NCBI RefSeq assembly: GCF_012912005.1
Contig: NZ_JABBEA010000002.1
Location: 434,001-498,000, forward strand
Origin: Paenibacillus sp. SZ31
GTDB taxonomy: Bacteria; Bacillota; Bacilli; Paenibacillales; Paenibacillaceae
Length of the DNA: 64,000 nucleotides
Direction: 5' to 3'
The position numbers and the translations under genes are program-made. Within the stretch, counting starts at the first letter, position 1. Every line of letters starts with the position of its first letter. The notes beneath the pieces are model-generated. The model ran no database searches. It saw nothing but the letters and a program-made list of their open reading frames with translations, and was not told the DNA's origin. Positions 18,309-26,178 of the stretch are shown here, piece after piece.

Positions 18309-19349
18309 TTACATGGTGCTGATATCAATAACAAAGCGATACTTCACATCTGAAGCCAATACACGTTTGTAAGCTTCGTCAATCTGATCAGCGGAGATGA
18401 CCTCAATGTTAGGTGCAATATCATGTTCTGCACAGAAATCAAGCATTTCCTGTGTCTCACGAATGCCACCGATCATGGAGCCTGCGAATGAACGGCGATG
18501 ACCGATGAGTGAGAATACGTTAACAGCTAAAGGCTCTGCAGGAGCACCCACATTCACGAGTGTACCATCCAGCGTGAGCAGTGAGAAATAAGCGTTAATG
18601 TCAATATTGGCACTTACCGTGTTAATCATCAGATCAAATGTGCCTGCAAGTTTCTCGAATGTTTCCGGTTCGCTTGTGGCAAAGTAGTGATCTGCACCAA
18701 ATTGCAGTCCATCTTCTTTTTTGCTCAAGGATTGGGAGAGAACCGTTACTTCCGCACCCATCGCATGTGCGATTTTGACAGCCATATGACCTAGACCACC
18801 CATACCTACAACGGCAACCTTCTTACCTGGGCCAGCTCCCCAGTGATGAAGTGGTGAATACGTCGTAATACCGGCACACAGCAAAGGTGCAGCAGCATCA
18901 AGTGCAATGTTATCAGGGATGCGAACGACGAAATCCTCTACGACAACAATATGAGTTGAATATCCACCTTGCGTATGCTCACCGTATTTGTCTACTCCAG
19001 CGTAAGTTTGAATATTTCCTTTGAGACAGTATTGCTCTTCACCTTTGCGACAGTTAACACATTCACCACAAGAGTCCACCATACATCCGACCCCTACTCG
19101 GTCACCGACCTTATATTTGGAGACTCCAGTTCCTACATCGGTTACAATGCCGGCAATCTCGTGTCCAGGAACGAGTGGATAATTCACAGGGCCCCATTCA
19201 CCGTGGGCAGTATGGATGTCAGAATGGCAGATACCCGCATATTTAATCTCAATTAATACATCATTGGTATCCAGATCACGTCGTTTAATTTCAGCACTTT
19301 TGAATTGTTGGTCTGGTCCGTCAACGGCTCTGGCTTTAGCTATAATCAA
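18309..19349 (-). CDS. zinc-dependent alcohol dehydrogenase, AdhA/YahK type
   Basis: 346 residues. The catalytic zinc ligands are Cys41 (GICHSD), His63 and Glu64 (GHE), with a partner cysteine further on. The structural zinc site is Cys94, Cys97, Cys100 and Cys108. The cofactor fold shows [22 protein letters not shown] and then [10 protein letters not shown], suggesting NADPH use. This is the cinnamyl/aldehyde-reducing branch of MDR enzymes to which B. subtilis AdhA belongs. The start is TTG, eight bases after AGGAGG. It is divergent from a MerR gene and carries a MerR-type promoter, so it is probably induced by reactive aldehydes such as formaldehyde or methylglyoxal. Confidence 0.93.
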   Translation of the reverse strand: MIIAKARAVDGPDQQFKSAEIKRRDLDTNDVLIEIKYAGICHSDIHTAHGEWGPVNYPLVPGHEIAGIVTDVGTGVSKYKVGDRVGVGCMVDSCGECVNCRKGEEQYCLKGNIQTYAGVDKYGEHTQGGYSTHIVVVEDFVVRIPDNIALDAAAPLLCAGITTYSPLHHWGAGPGKKVAVVGMGGLGHMAVKIAHAMGAEVTVLSQSLSKKEDGLQFGADHYFATSEPETFEKLAGTFDLMINTVSANIDINAYFSLLTLDGTLVNVGAPAEPLAVNVFSLIGHRRSFAGSMIGGIRETQEMLDFCAEHDIAPNIEVISADQIDEAYKRVLASDVKYRFVIDISTM

Positions 19350-19384
19350 TGGGATAACCTCCTAGTAATTTAAAGTTCAAAATA

Positions 19385-19415
19385 ATCTTACCCCCTCTAG
19401 TTAACTCTAGGTCAA
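19385..19415 (-). promoter_or_regulatory. MerR-type promoter of the alcohol dehydrogenase
   Basis: On the minus strand TTGACC and TAAGAT are separated by 19 bases, with a near-palindrome (CTAGAGTTAACTAG) inside the spacer. A long 19-bp spacer over a palindrome is the signature of promoters that MerR proteins twist into activity. The neighbouring merR gene is the likely regulator. Confidence 0.8.
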
Positions 19416-19447
19416 ATGTTTATCATATTTTTTTATTTTCGACGACT

Positions 19448-19477
19448 TTGACATGCAGTTATACAGCATGGTAGAAT
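19448..19477 (+). promoter_or_regulatory. promoter of the MerR regulator gene
   Basis: TTGACA, an 18-base spacer and TAGAAT, 64 bp upstream of the merR start codon. The downstream palindrome at 19492 would place a bound repressor within the early transcribed region. Confidence 0.6.
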
Positions 19478-19491
19478 TCACTCGGATCAAT

Positions 19492-19509
19492 CCTAGAGTT
19501 AACTCGAAG
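19492..19509. promoter_or_regulatory. second MerR operator in the merR leader
   Basis: CCTAGAGTTAACTCGAAG repeats the core found in the dehydrogenase promoter but lacks flanking -35/-10 hexamers. It lies between the merR promoter and start codon, suggesting autorepression. Confidence 0.55.
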
Positions 19510-19540
19510 TCTACCCCCTGTAGAAAGGAATTCATTCTAA

Positions 19541-19954
19541 ATGACCTATTCAATCGGTGAAGTTGCCAAAAAATTAGACCTTACGGTATATACATTGCGT
19601 TATTACGATAAGGAAGGACTCATGCCTTTTGTGGAACGTACCACGAGCGGAACACGCTTGTTCAAAGACTCCGACATTGACTTTTTGAAGATCATTCAAT
19701 GTCTGAAACTGACCGGGATGCCCATCAAAGACATTAAGGACTTCATTGAATGGTGTTCTGAAGGGGACTCCACGCTGAAGCAAAGATATGACATGTTTAC
19801 GGAGCGAAAAGCGATTGTGGAAGCACAAATGGAGGAACTACGAAGAACCATGGAAGTCATTGAGCACAAATGCTCTTACTACGAAACTGCTTTGGAAGCC
19901 GGAACCGAAGAGATTCACAAAATTAAACCGATTGAAAATGCCATCACCAATTGA
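19541..19954 (+). CDS. MerR family regulator, AdhR-like
   Basis: 137 residues. The N-terminal winged helix is YSIGEVAKKLDLTVYTLRYYDKEGL, followed by RLFKDSDIDFLKIIQCLKLTGMPIKDIKDFIEW and a long dimerisation helix (RKAIVEAQMEELRRTMEVIEHKCSYYE). Cys54 sits in the IIQCLKLTGM segment, close to the position of the single reactive cysteine of B. subtilis AdhR, which senses aldehydes. It is divergent from the zinc alcohol dehydrogenase, whose promoter has the MerR architecture, so this is its probable activator. AGAAAGGAA precedes the ATG. Confidence 0.92.
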   Translation: MTYSIGEVAKKLDLTVYTLRYYDKEGLMPFVERTTSGTRLFKDSDIDFLKIIQCLKLTGMPIKDIKDFIEWCSEGDSTLKQRYDMFTERKAIVEAQMEELRRTMEVIEHKCSYYETALEAGTEEIHKIKPIENAITN

Positions 19955-19982
19955 TGGCTTATGATTTTTATGAAATTAAGAC

Positions 19983-20030
19983 AAAAAAAGTAGCTTGAAG
20001 TCCGCTAACGGATTTCAAGCTACTTTTTTT
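19983..20030. terminator. bidirectional terminator between merR and tetR
   Basis: A long near-perfect hairpin, AAGTAGCTTGAA(G)TCCG with CGGA(T)TTCAAGCTACTT, flanked by seven A on one side and seven T on the other. It serves merR and probably the convergent TetR gene. Confidence 0.88.
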
Positions 20031-20100
20031 GTACGTCTCTGCTCACCATATTGAATAGCAGTTTAGGAATACACATTCTACTGCGTGTAGAACTACTGTA

Positions 20101-20679
20101 TCATTTTCCCAAAAGTTTTATCGATACATTGATAATTCGATTTAATTTTTCTTTACCCATTGAAGTTCTGGCCATGGCTCTTATACCGACAGAAGTATTA
20201 TGCAGGTACTCTGCCATTTCCTTCGCATCATGATCTGAGGAGAACTCTCCATCCCGCTGTCCCCATTCAATAATCTGCTCAAACATCTGTTCTGCTTCAT
20301 TAAATGAATCAAGAGATCGGTTATCCACGTCCTGGTCACGTGCGCCCAGCTCCACCGCAGAGTTCACGATCAAGCAACCCGATGGCGTATCTTCTGCTTC
20401 ACTGATCATAATTCCAAAAATTTTATGCAGTGCTTCCACTGCCGTCTTGGACGCTTTGATTTCTGCGAGTAATGTGGCGTTGATCTTGCCATTATACCGA
20501 TCCATAGCCTGCAAAAACAGCGTATGCTTATCATCGAACGTATCATATATACTTCTGCGATGAATTCCCATATGCTCAACCAGGTCACTCATCGACGTCT
20601 TCTCGTAGCCTTGTTCCCAGAAGATCTTCATTGCTTTATCCAATACTTCGTTCACTTCAAACTCTTTACTTCTAGCCAT
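20101..20679 (-). CDS. TetR family repressor
   Basis: 192 residues. The N-terminal HTH reads VLDKAMKIFWEQGYEKTSMSDLVEHMGIHRRSIYDTFDDKHTLFLQAMDRY, a typical TetR/AcrR DNA-binding domain; the rest is a helical ligand domain with a GCLIVNSAVELGARD segment seen in YxaF/NemR-like repressors. Ligand and target are unknown; no obvious partner transporter or oxidoreductase is adjacent except the convergent merR. GGGAGGG precedes the ATG. Confidence 0.9.
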   Translation of the reverse strand: MARSKEFEVNEVLDKAMKIFWEQGYEKTSMSDLVEHMGIHRRSIYDTFDDKHTLFLQAMDRYNGKINATLLAEIKASKTAVEALHKIFGIMISEAEDTPSGCLIVNSAVELGARDQDVDNRSLDSFNEAEQMFEQIIEWGQRDGEFSSDHDAKEMAEYLHNTSVGIRAMARTSMGKEKLNRIINVSIKLLGK

Positions 20680-20969
20680 TCGACTTCCCTCCCAAAATCA
20701 ATCTAACACATCGGGAACGATCAGTAAATAAAATGTGCAGCAGCTCCCTTGGGTGCTCGTCAGATCATGTATTAGCTGCTCCTTAAATGTATATCTTCTG
20801 TACTTGTAGTATATCATGACCTGTGTACTTGTGAATATGCAGCCAGCAATCAGCATGTCTTATCCATTCACATCAAATGTTTGCCTATTTCTATCCGTAT
20901 TCTACCGCGTTAGGTCAATATACGATAGAATGTGATTTATAATGTTGTGTCGAAAAAGGAGAACTACGT

Positions 20970-21893
20970 ATGTCTGATCGAATACACGAACATCAAGATG
21001 AATTAGCCAGACGCATTGACCGTTATTCCGACAAGGACGGGGTGCACCCGACTGCGATCCCCTCATTATTTCTAATCCGTGAATCGGTCGTTACTGAACC
21101 ATTATTTAGAGTAAATGAACCATCCTTCTGCATTATCGTTCAGGGCCAGAAAGAGGTCCTGCTGGGACAGGATCGTTTCCGATATGGCCCAGGAAGTTAT
21201 ATCGTGGCAACCGTTGACTTGCCGGTTAGTGGACAAGTGATTCAAGCCACGTCTGAGGCTCCCTATCTGGCCCTGAAACTTGAATTCACATCCAGTGAGA
21301 TTCTGGAGGTATTGAATCATTCTGATTTCCCAGCAAGACCGCGGAAAACGACGAGACGTGCGATGTTTGTCAGCCAAGCTGAGCCTTCTCTGCTCGATGC
21401 GGTCGTCAGGTTAGCCCGTTTGTTGGAAGAACATTCAGAAGATATTCCACTACTCGCTCCTTTGTTCAAAAAAGAAATTCTCTATAAAGTTCTGAAGGGC
21501 CCCCATGGAATTGCCCTGGAGCAAGCTACCATTGAGGGCAGCCACACCTATCGAATTAGAGACGTTATTGAATATATTGTGAATCACTCTGATCAAAATT
21601 TTCGGATTGAGGATCTGGCGGATTTGGCAAATATGAGTACTGCCTCGCTGCACAGACACTTTAAAGAAGTGACTGCCATGAGTCCGATTCAGTTTCAAAA
21701 ACAACTGAGGCTGCAAGAAGCTCGGCGCTTGTTATTATCCAAGTCCACCGATGCAGCAGATGTCGCATTTCAGGTAGGTTATGAGAGCCCTTCCCAATTC
21801 AGTCGTGAGTATTCTCGCATGTTCGGATTTCCGCCTAGAGAAGATATCAAACGCTTAAGAGGCAGAACCGATGAACCAACTACCATCTCTTGA
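20970..21893 (+). CDS. AraC family regulator with AraC_N domain
   Basis: 307 residues. The N-terminal half (IPSLFLIRESVVTEPLFRVNEPSFCIIVQGQKEVLLG; VSGQVIQATSEAPYLALKLEF) matches the AraC_N domain of YqhC-type regulators. The C-terminal ~100 residues have the two AraC helix-turn-helix motifs (FRIEDLADLANMSTASLHRHFKEVTAMSP and AADVAFQVGYESPSQFSREYSRMFGFPP). E. coli YqhC activates aldehyde reductase genes, and this gene lies among several reductases (a convergent old yellow enzyme follows). That functional link is inference. AAAAAGGAG precedes the ATG. Confidence 0.9.
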   Translation: MSDRIHEHQDELARRIDRYSDKDGVHPTAIPSLFLIRESVVTEPLFRVNEPSFCIIVQGQKEVLLGQDRFRYGPGSYIVATVDLPVSGQVIQATSEAPYLALKLEFTSSEILEVLNHSDFPARPRKTTRRAMFVSQAEPSLLDAVVRLARLLEEHSEDIPLLAPLFKKEILYKVLKGPHGIALEQATIEGSHTYRIRDVIEYIVNHSDQNFRIEDLADLANMSTASLHRHFKEVTAMSPIQFQKQLRLQEARRLLLSKSTDAADVAFQVGYESPSQFSREYSRMFGFPPREDIKRLRGRTDEPTTIS

Positions 21894-21942
21894 CTGGTTA
21901 CTGGCTAATATTGTTCCTTTAGTTCGGCTAGTTTAACCCAAA

Positions 21943-21983
21943 AAAGGACTCCTTCTGTTTTGACAGTCGGAGTCCTTTCTTAT
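21943..21983. terminator. terminator between AraC and old yellow enzyme genes
   Basis: AAAGGACTCC pairs with GGAGTCCTTT across a 16-base loop; T-rich and A-rich flanks on both sides suggest function in both directions. Confidence 0.8.
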
Positions 21984-22033
21984 TCATGTATTAATGAAGA
22001 TCGTTAAATCATTAACATAAAATTGTTAATAAA

Positions 22034-23056
22034 TTAAAAACCAGTCGTATATTGTTTTGGAACTTCCGTTGCCTTACGCAAAGCAGATGCTGCTTCCAAG
22101 GCCCAGTAAGGATTTCTTAACAGACCTCTTCCTACTGCAACGAGATCGGCTTCTTCATTTCCGATGACTGCATTCGCCAACGTAGGATCATCCAGTCTTC
22201 CAACCGCAATCACGGGCACATCAAGAGCCTCTTTGATTGCTTTAGCGAGAGGCACTTGATATGCCGCATGAGTTCCTGGTCTGCCCCATGCAGCAATAGG
22301 TCCCTCGCCACCAGATGAGATGTCAAATACATCAACGCCTGCCTCTTTATAAGCTTTGGCAAACTCGGAACTTTCGTTAATTCCATAGCCACCTTCTACA
22401 TATTCTTTAGCTGAAATACGCATCATCAAGGGCATATCTTCGGGCATCTCTGCCTTAGCAGCCTGAATAATCTGACGACCAAATAATGTTAAATCTTGAC
22501 CGTATTCGTCTTCGCGCTTATTCGTTAGTGGAGAATGGAATTGATGAATTAAGTAACCATGTGCACCATGAATCTCAATCGCATCAAATCCCGCTTTTAC
22601 AGCACGAGCTATAGCACTCCGGAATTTTTCAACCATTCCTTTAACCTCATCCGTAGTGAGCGCTCTAGGTTGCTTGGAATTCTCATCAAAGGCAATCGCG
22701 GACGGAGCTACTGGTACTTCGGCATCTTCTGCTTTACGGCCTGCATGAGCAATCTGGATACCGACCTTGGCACCATAACTGTGACATGCATCGACGATCC
22801 GTTTCAGAGCTGGGATCTGTTCATCCGACCATAGTCCAAGATCAAAGTCTGAAATGCGGCCATCCGGCTCCACATCTGTCATTTCAATGATAATGAGACC
22901 TGTTCCTCCCACAGCGCGACTAACGTAGTGCATATAGTGCCAATCTGTTGCTATACCATCTTTTTGCTCAACTGAATATTGACACATTGGAGCCATTACC
23001 ACCCGGTTTTTAAGCTCTAAACCTTTAAAAGAATATGGACTAAACAAATCTGTCAT
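22034..23056 (-). CDS. namA: old yellow enzyme, NADPH:flavin oxidoreductase of YqjM/NamA type
   Basis: 340 residues. The N-terminus LFSPYSFKGLELKNRVVMAPMCQYS contains Cys25 and Tyr27, corresponding to the redox-tuning Cys and substrate Tyr of B. subtilis YqjM. The conserved His pair is in FDAIEIHGAHGYLIHQFHSPLTNKR, and the FMN phosphate site in PVIAVGRL and ADLVAVGRGLLRNPYW. It reduces activated C=C bonds of enals, quinones, nitro compounds and similar electrophiles. I use the ATG at 23056, nine bases after GGGGAG; a TTG one codon upstream is equally open. It shares an operator-like sequence with the Rossmann-fold gene at 23559, which points to control by the nearby MarR protein. Confidence 0.93.
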   Translation of the reverse strand: MTDLFSPYSFKGLELKNRVVMAPMCQYSVEQKDGIATDWHYMHYVSRAVGGTGLIIIEMTDVEPDGRISDFDLGLWSDEQIPALKRIVDACHSYGAKVGIQIAHAGRKAEDAEVPVAPSAIAFDENSKQPRALTTDEVKGMVEKFRSAIARAVKAGFDAIEIHGAHGYLIHQFHSPLTNKREDEYGQDLTLFGRQIIQAAKAEMPEDMPLMMRISAKEYVEGGYGINESSEFAKAYKEAGVDVFDISSGGEGPIAAWGRPGTHAAYQVPLAKAIKEALDVPVIAVGRLDDPTLANAVIGNEEADLVAVGRGLLRNPYWALEAASALRKATEVPKQYTTGF

Positions 23057-23086
23057 CAAAATAAACTCCCCTTTTCATCAAGTAAA

Positions 23087-23114
23087 ATATTACAATGCAT
23101 GCGCAAGCATCAAA
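23087..23114 (-). promoter_or_regulatory. namA promoter with embedded GCATGCGCAAGCAT operator
   Basis: On the minus strand TTTGAT and TAATAT are spaced by 16 bases. GCATGCGCAAGCAT (23097-23110) fills the spacer. The same 14-mer, with one base changed, recurs at 24248-24261 in the promoter of the gene at 23559. A regulator bound here would block polymerase. Confidence 0.55.
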
Positions 23115-23142
23115 GTTTCGATAATTAATATCTCCGTATATT

Positions 23143-23508
23143 TCATGAAATCACATCAACCTTGTACTTCATCACATAAAGACATTTAAACCCACGCTTT
23201 CGCAATATACGTGCAGCCTTTTTGGATTGGAGTATACCAGGAGACATAATAATAACGTTATCTTCTCGTAGAAGGTATTTTTCCCATGTGAAAGCAAGAC
23301 GTCCCAGTGAGATGTTAATGGTATCCGGAGTAGGATCAGCCCAATAATCTGTAGCATCTCGGATATCGATCACCTTATATTGCCGATACGCACTCTGTTG
23401 TCTGAGAAATTCTTGATAATCTATATGTTTAAGATTAGGCAGCGGCCAAAATGAACGAACAGCGATGAAAAAACCTAGTATGAAGGACAAAAGCATGAAT
23501 CCCATCAT
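23143..23508 (-). CDS. membrane-anchored rhodanese-like protein lacking the active-site cysteine
   Basis: 121 residues. A hydrophobic helix (MLLSFILGFFIAVRSFWPL) tethers it to the membrane. The rest resembles a rhodanese domain: DYQEFLRQQ, YKVIDIRDATDYW, then a beta strand NVIIMSPGILQSKKAARILRKRGF leading to the C-terminal strand. Where active sulfurtransferases have Cys at the start of the loop (CxxG.RS), this protein has Ser in MSPGILQS, so it is unlikely to transfer sulfur and may bind a ligand instead. GTGAGGA precedes the ATG. It may be read with the neighbouring gene at 23559 on the same strand (50 bp apart). Confidence 0.75.
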   Translation of the reverse strand: MMGFMLLSFILGFFIAVRSFWPLPNLKHIDYQEFLRQQSAYRQYKVIDIRDATDYWADPTPDTINISLGRLAFTWEKYLLREDNVIIMSPGILQSKKAARILRKRGFKCLYVMKYKVDVIS

Positions 23509-23558
23509 TTAAAGTCCTCACTTATCTCTACTGATATCGTAGAATCTTTCATTCTGGA

Positions 23559-24203
23559 TCAGAGTCTACTCAGTGCCTCAGGTATTGCAATCTCACCAGC
23601 AATTAGATCAAATGAACGATTATAGGTATTCTTCTCACTCAAACTCGCCATAATCACTTGAGCTACGTCTTCACGAGCAATGTTACCGGATGTGATATTC
23701 TCAGCAGCAGATATTAATCCGGTTCCTGGTTCATTCTTTAAAATACCTGGACGTATAATTGTATAGGTTAATCCGCTAAGTTCCAACACTTTGTCAGCAT
23801 AGTGCTTCGCTGCATAGTACGGCAGGATATTATCATGCCAGTTTGCACGGTTATTGGCCTGAATTGCACTGACCATGATAAATCGATCAATACCTGCTTT
23901 TTGAGCCGCTTCAATCGTTTTCCCGGCACCATCCAGATCGATCAGGAGTGTTTTGTCATGCCCCGTTGTACCGCCAGATCCGGCTGCAAATACGATTGCA
24001 TCACTACCCATTGCAGCATCCGCAATCGAGTCAACCGTACCTTCCAAGTCGGCAAGCACCGTTTCCACACCCTGTGTTGCCAATTGGTCTGCCTGTTCTT
24101 GTTTTCGTACCATGGCAAGAACGGTGTGCTCTTCACTATTCTTCAAAAGCTGGATAAGCTGTTGACCAATTTGTCCATTAGATCCCACGACGAACACCTT
24201 CAT
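23559..24203 (-). CDS. NAD(P)-binding Rossmann protein (atypical SDR, YhfK-like)
   Basis: 214 residues from an ATG eight bases after AGGAGG (a TTG two codons upstream is also open). Glycine motif VVGSNGQIGQQLIQLL at the N-terminus, then VLADLEGTVDSIADAAMGSDAIVFAAGSGG, a Tyr-containing YYAAKHYADKVLELSGLTYTIIRPG segment and a short C-terminal part. This is the SDR_a5/YhfK type, with YxxxK at YAAKH. Substrate unknown. Its promoter carries the same operator-like sequence as namA, and a MarR gene lies 131 bp upstream on the same strand, so it is likely MarR-regulated. Confidence 0.87.
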   Translation of the reverse strand: MKVFVVGSNGQIGQQLIQLLKNSEEHTVLAMVRKQEQADQLATQGVETVLADLEGTVDSIADAAMGSDAIVFAAGSGGTTGHDKTLLIDLDGAGKTIEAAQKAGIDRFIMVSAIQANNRANWHDNILPYYAAKHYADKVLELSGLTYTIIRPGILKNEPGTGLISAAENITSGNIAREDVAQVIMASLSEKNTYNRSFDLIAGEIAIPEALSRL

Positions 24204-24247
24204 ATTCAATGCCTCCTTATAAATGAATCACCGCATCTTCATTAAAA

Positions 24248-24292
24248 GCATGCGCATGCATTTAATTTAACGGATATATTAAAGAGTGTCAA
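24248..24292 (-). promoter_or_regulatory. promoter and operator of the Rossmann-fold gene at 23559
   Basis: On the minus strand TTGACA, a 17-base spacer and TAAATT make a good promoter (24264-24292). GCATGCGCATGCAT at 24248-24261, containing the palindrome GCATGCGCATGC, covers the expected transcription start. Near-identical to the site in the namA promoter. Confidence 0.65.
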
Positions 24293-24299
24293 GTCTTCC

Positions 24300-24328
24300 T
24301 ATAGGGTAAATTAATACATTACCCTATA
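24300..24328. repeat. perfect 10-bp inverted repeat after marR
   Basis: TATAGGGTAA and TTACCCTATA separated by nine bases, between the marR stop codon and the next promoter. No T-run follows on either strand, so it is more likely a protein-binding site than a terminator. Confidence 0.6.
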
Positions 24329-24340
24329 TTCACCCTAGCC

Positions 24341-24766
24341 TTAGAACAATTCTTTCGTGAGGTTCTCTAATCGAGTCTCAAATCCATCCTGTTCCAATTC
24401 GGTGTGCAAGACCTGATTAAATGTTTGGAGTGCTTTCTTGTATTTATTCTCCCCAAGCTCCGTAATACGAGTGTAAATGCCACGCCGATCATCTTCACAT
24501 GTATGTCTTTCCAGAGCTCCACAGTCTTTGGCTTCCATCCTTACGACAAGCCTGGATGTAGCACTTTGGCTCAACCCCACCAGTTCTTGTAGTTGCTGTA
24601 GGCGTAATTCCTTACCCTCGGCATTAAATATAAAGTTTAAAACATAAAATTCTTTCAAAGATAACTTATATTCTTGAAGCAGGGCTTGTTCCAACTTCTC
24701 GTTCAGATGGGTATGAATGTTAGACAAAGACAACCATACATTCAAACGTTCACTTTTTTGTTGCAA
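24341..24766 (-). CDS. MarR family regulator
   Basis: 141 residues. The winged helix is ELRLQQLQELVGLSQSATSRLVVRMEAKDCGALERHTCEDDRRGIYTRITELGENKYKKA, with the DDRRG wing typical of MarR. Two cysteines (KDCGALERHTCEDD) flank the wing and could sense oxidants. The start is TTG seven bases after GGGGTG; no earlier ATG fits. It probably represses the downstream Rossmann-protein gene and namA, whose promoters share a 14-bp near-identical site. Confidence 0.9.
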   Translation of the reverse strand: MQQKSERLNVWLSLSNIHTHLNEKLEQALLQEYKLSLKEFYVLNFIFNAEGKELRLQQLQELVGLSQSATSRLVVRMEAKDCGALERHTCEDDRRGIYTRITELGENKYKKALQTFNQVLHTELEQDGFETRLENLTKELF

Positions 24767-24881
24767 TCTAGGTCACCCCACTTGATATTAAATGTATGTC
24801 TTCCGTTATCTTATTGTATCAAGCTTAATTAAATTGGTCAAAATCCATCCATGATCGACCTATATAAACGAATGCGGTCAT

Positions 24882-24924
24882 AAAAAGAGCATTTCCCCGT
24901 CTTGGAACGACGCTTGGAAATGCT
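24882..24924 (-). terminator. terminator of the siderophore-binding protein gene
   Basis: GAGCATTTCC pairs with GGAAATGCTC around an 18-base loop, followed on the minus strand by five T. It lies 28 bases beyond the stop codon. Confidence 0.75.
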
Positions 24925-24952
24925 CCAGTACTACCATTTATACAATTCTATC

Positions 24953-25969
24953 TTATTTCGCCGAAAGCAGGCTATCGGAAATAAACTGCAACTGACCTTC
25001 CAACGTTAACGGATCATTGTACGAATCTGAAGTCGGGTCGAGCTGGAACACATGATTTGCCTTCACCGCAGGCAAGTTCTTCCATAATGTATTATCATAT
25101 ACGATCTTGGGATCGGTCGTATCTCCCGACCACGGACTGGTGAAGATAATATCACCCGAATACTCCGGTAATAGTTCCATGGAGATCGAAGCCCACCCAG
25201 TGCCGCTGTCAATTGCTTCAGCTTGTGCTTTGGCTGGTGCCTTGAGACCAAACTCTCCGTAAATGATCTCACCGCCTCGACCATAATTATGACCGAATAC
25301 AAATAATCCTTTGGCGTACGGATTCAGGATGGAAACCGTACGATCACCTACAGCTTCCTGAACCTGAGGCTTAAGTTCATTGATCTTCGCTTGCCATTTA
25401 GCATTCCAAGCTTTAGCTGCGTCTTCTCTATTGGTGAGCTTACCCATCTCGAGCATGAGATCCTTGAAATCGCGCTTACCAAATGTAATCTGTACGACAG
25501 GTGCAATCTGCTCCAGCTTATCGATGCCCTCTGTGCCAGTATACACGATGAAGAGATCCGGTTTAAAGCTGATTAGCTTCTCCGGGGTAGGCTCTTCACC
25601 CAGATCGCTGGTGCCCGCCGCTGCAAGTTGGTCCTTGATATACTTGTTGTTCATCGCTCCGGATAAAGCGCCGACTACCGGTGCATCCAGGGCAACAAAG
25701 TACCCCGTCGAGAACGACGTCAAATCAATGATTCGTTTAGGATTTTTGGGTACCTGTACTTCTCCCGCATCCGATTGATATGTAACAAGTTCCTTTTCGT
25801 CAGTAGCCGTTGGTTCAGTGGAAGAAGCTGAATCCGAGTCCGTCTTGGTTTCTGTCTCCGTAGCTGCATTCGTGCTTTCCCCCGTCGTGGCAACCTGACC
25901 ACATGCACTAAGTACAAACAGCAATATGAGTGCCATCATGATCCATATTGGTTTTCTCTGTTTATGCAA
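24953..25969 (-). CDS. iron-siderophore ABC transporter substrate-binding lipoprotein
   Basis: 338 residues starting at TTG after GAGGTGGG. The lipoprotein signal ends in LSAC with Cys23, followed by a ~35-residue Ser/Thr/Glu-rich linker. The mature domain has the FhuD/FecB pattern: VQVPKNPKRIIDLTSFSTGYFVALD, SFKPDLFIVYTG, a long backbone helix, and ADSLLSAK at the end (as SDSLLSAK). It binds ferric siderophore at the outer face of the membrane; permease and ATPase are not encoded nearby. A perfect Fur-like box lies 24 bp upstream of the start codon, showing iron control. Confidence 0.92.
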   Translation of the reverse strand: MHKQRKPIWIMMALILLFVLSACGQVATTGESTNAATETETKTDSDSASSTEPTATDEKELVTYQSDAGEVQVPKNPKRIIDLTSFSTGYFVALDAPVVGALSGAMNNKYIKDQLAAAGTSDLGEEPTPEKLISFKPDLFIVYTGTEGIDKLEQIAPVVQITFGKRDFKDLMLEMGKLTNREDAAKAWNAKWQAKINELKPQVQEAVGDRTVSILNPYAKGLFVFGHNYGRGGEIIYGEFGLKAPAKAQAEAIDSGTGWASISMELLPEYSGDIIFTSPWSGDTTDPKIVYDNTLWKNLPAVKANHVFQLDPTSDSYNDPLTLEGQLQFISDSLLSAK

Positions 25970-25993
25970 AATAAACCCACCTCTTCGTTGATA

Positions 25994-26010
25994 TTGATAA
26001 TCGTTATCAA
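25994..26010. promoter_or_regulatory. Fur box upstream of the siderophore-binding protein
   Basis: TTGATAATCGTTATCAA is a perfect palindrome around a central three bases and matches the Bacillus Fur core (TGATAAT-n-ATTATCA type). Position just upstream of the start codon suits iron-dependent repression. Confidence 0.85.
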
Positions 26011-26178
26011 CGATATCATGCTATGCAGGATTTGACAAGCTATGTTTATTTCACCCCTCTATGAACTCTAACTTGCAAGTCACCAAGTTAAACAGCTATC
26101 ATCAATAGAGTAAACCATTCACTTTTTTTATAAGAGAGAGTTTTGAAAAGCCAATGAAACATATTCAAGGAGGAAAAC

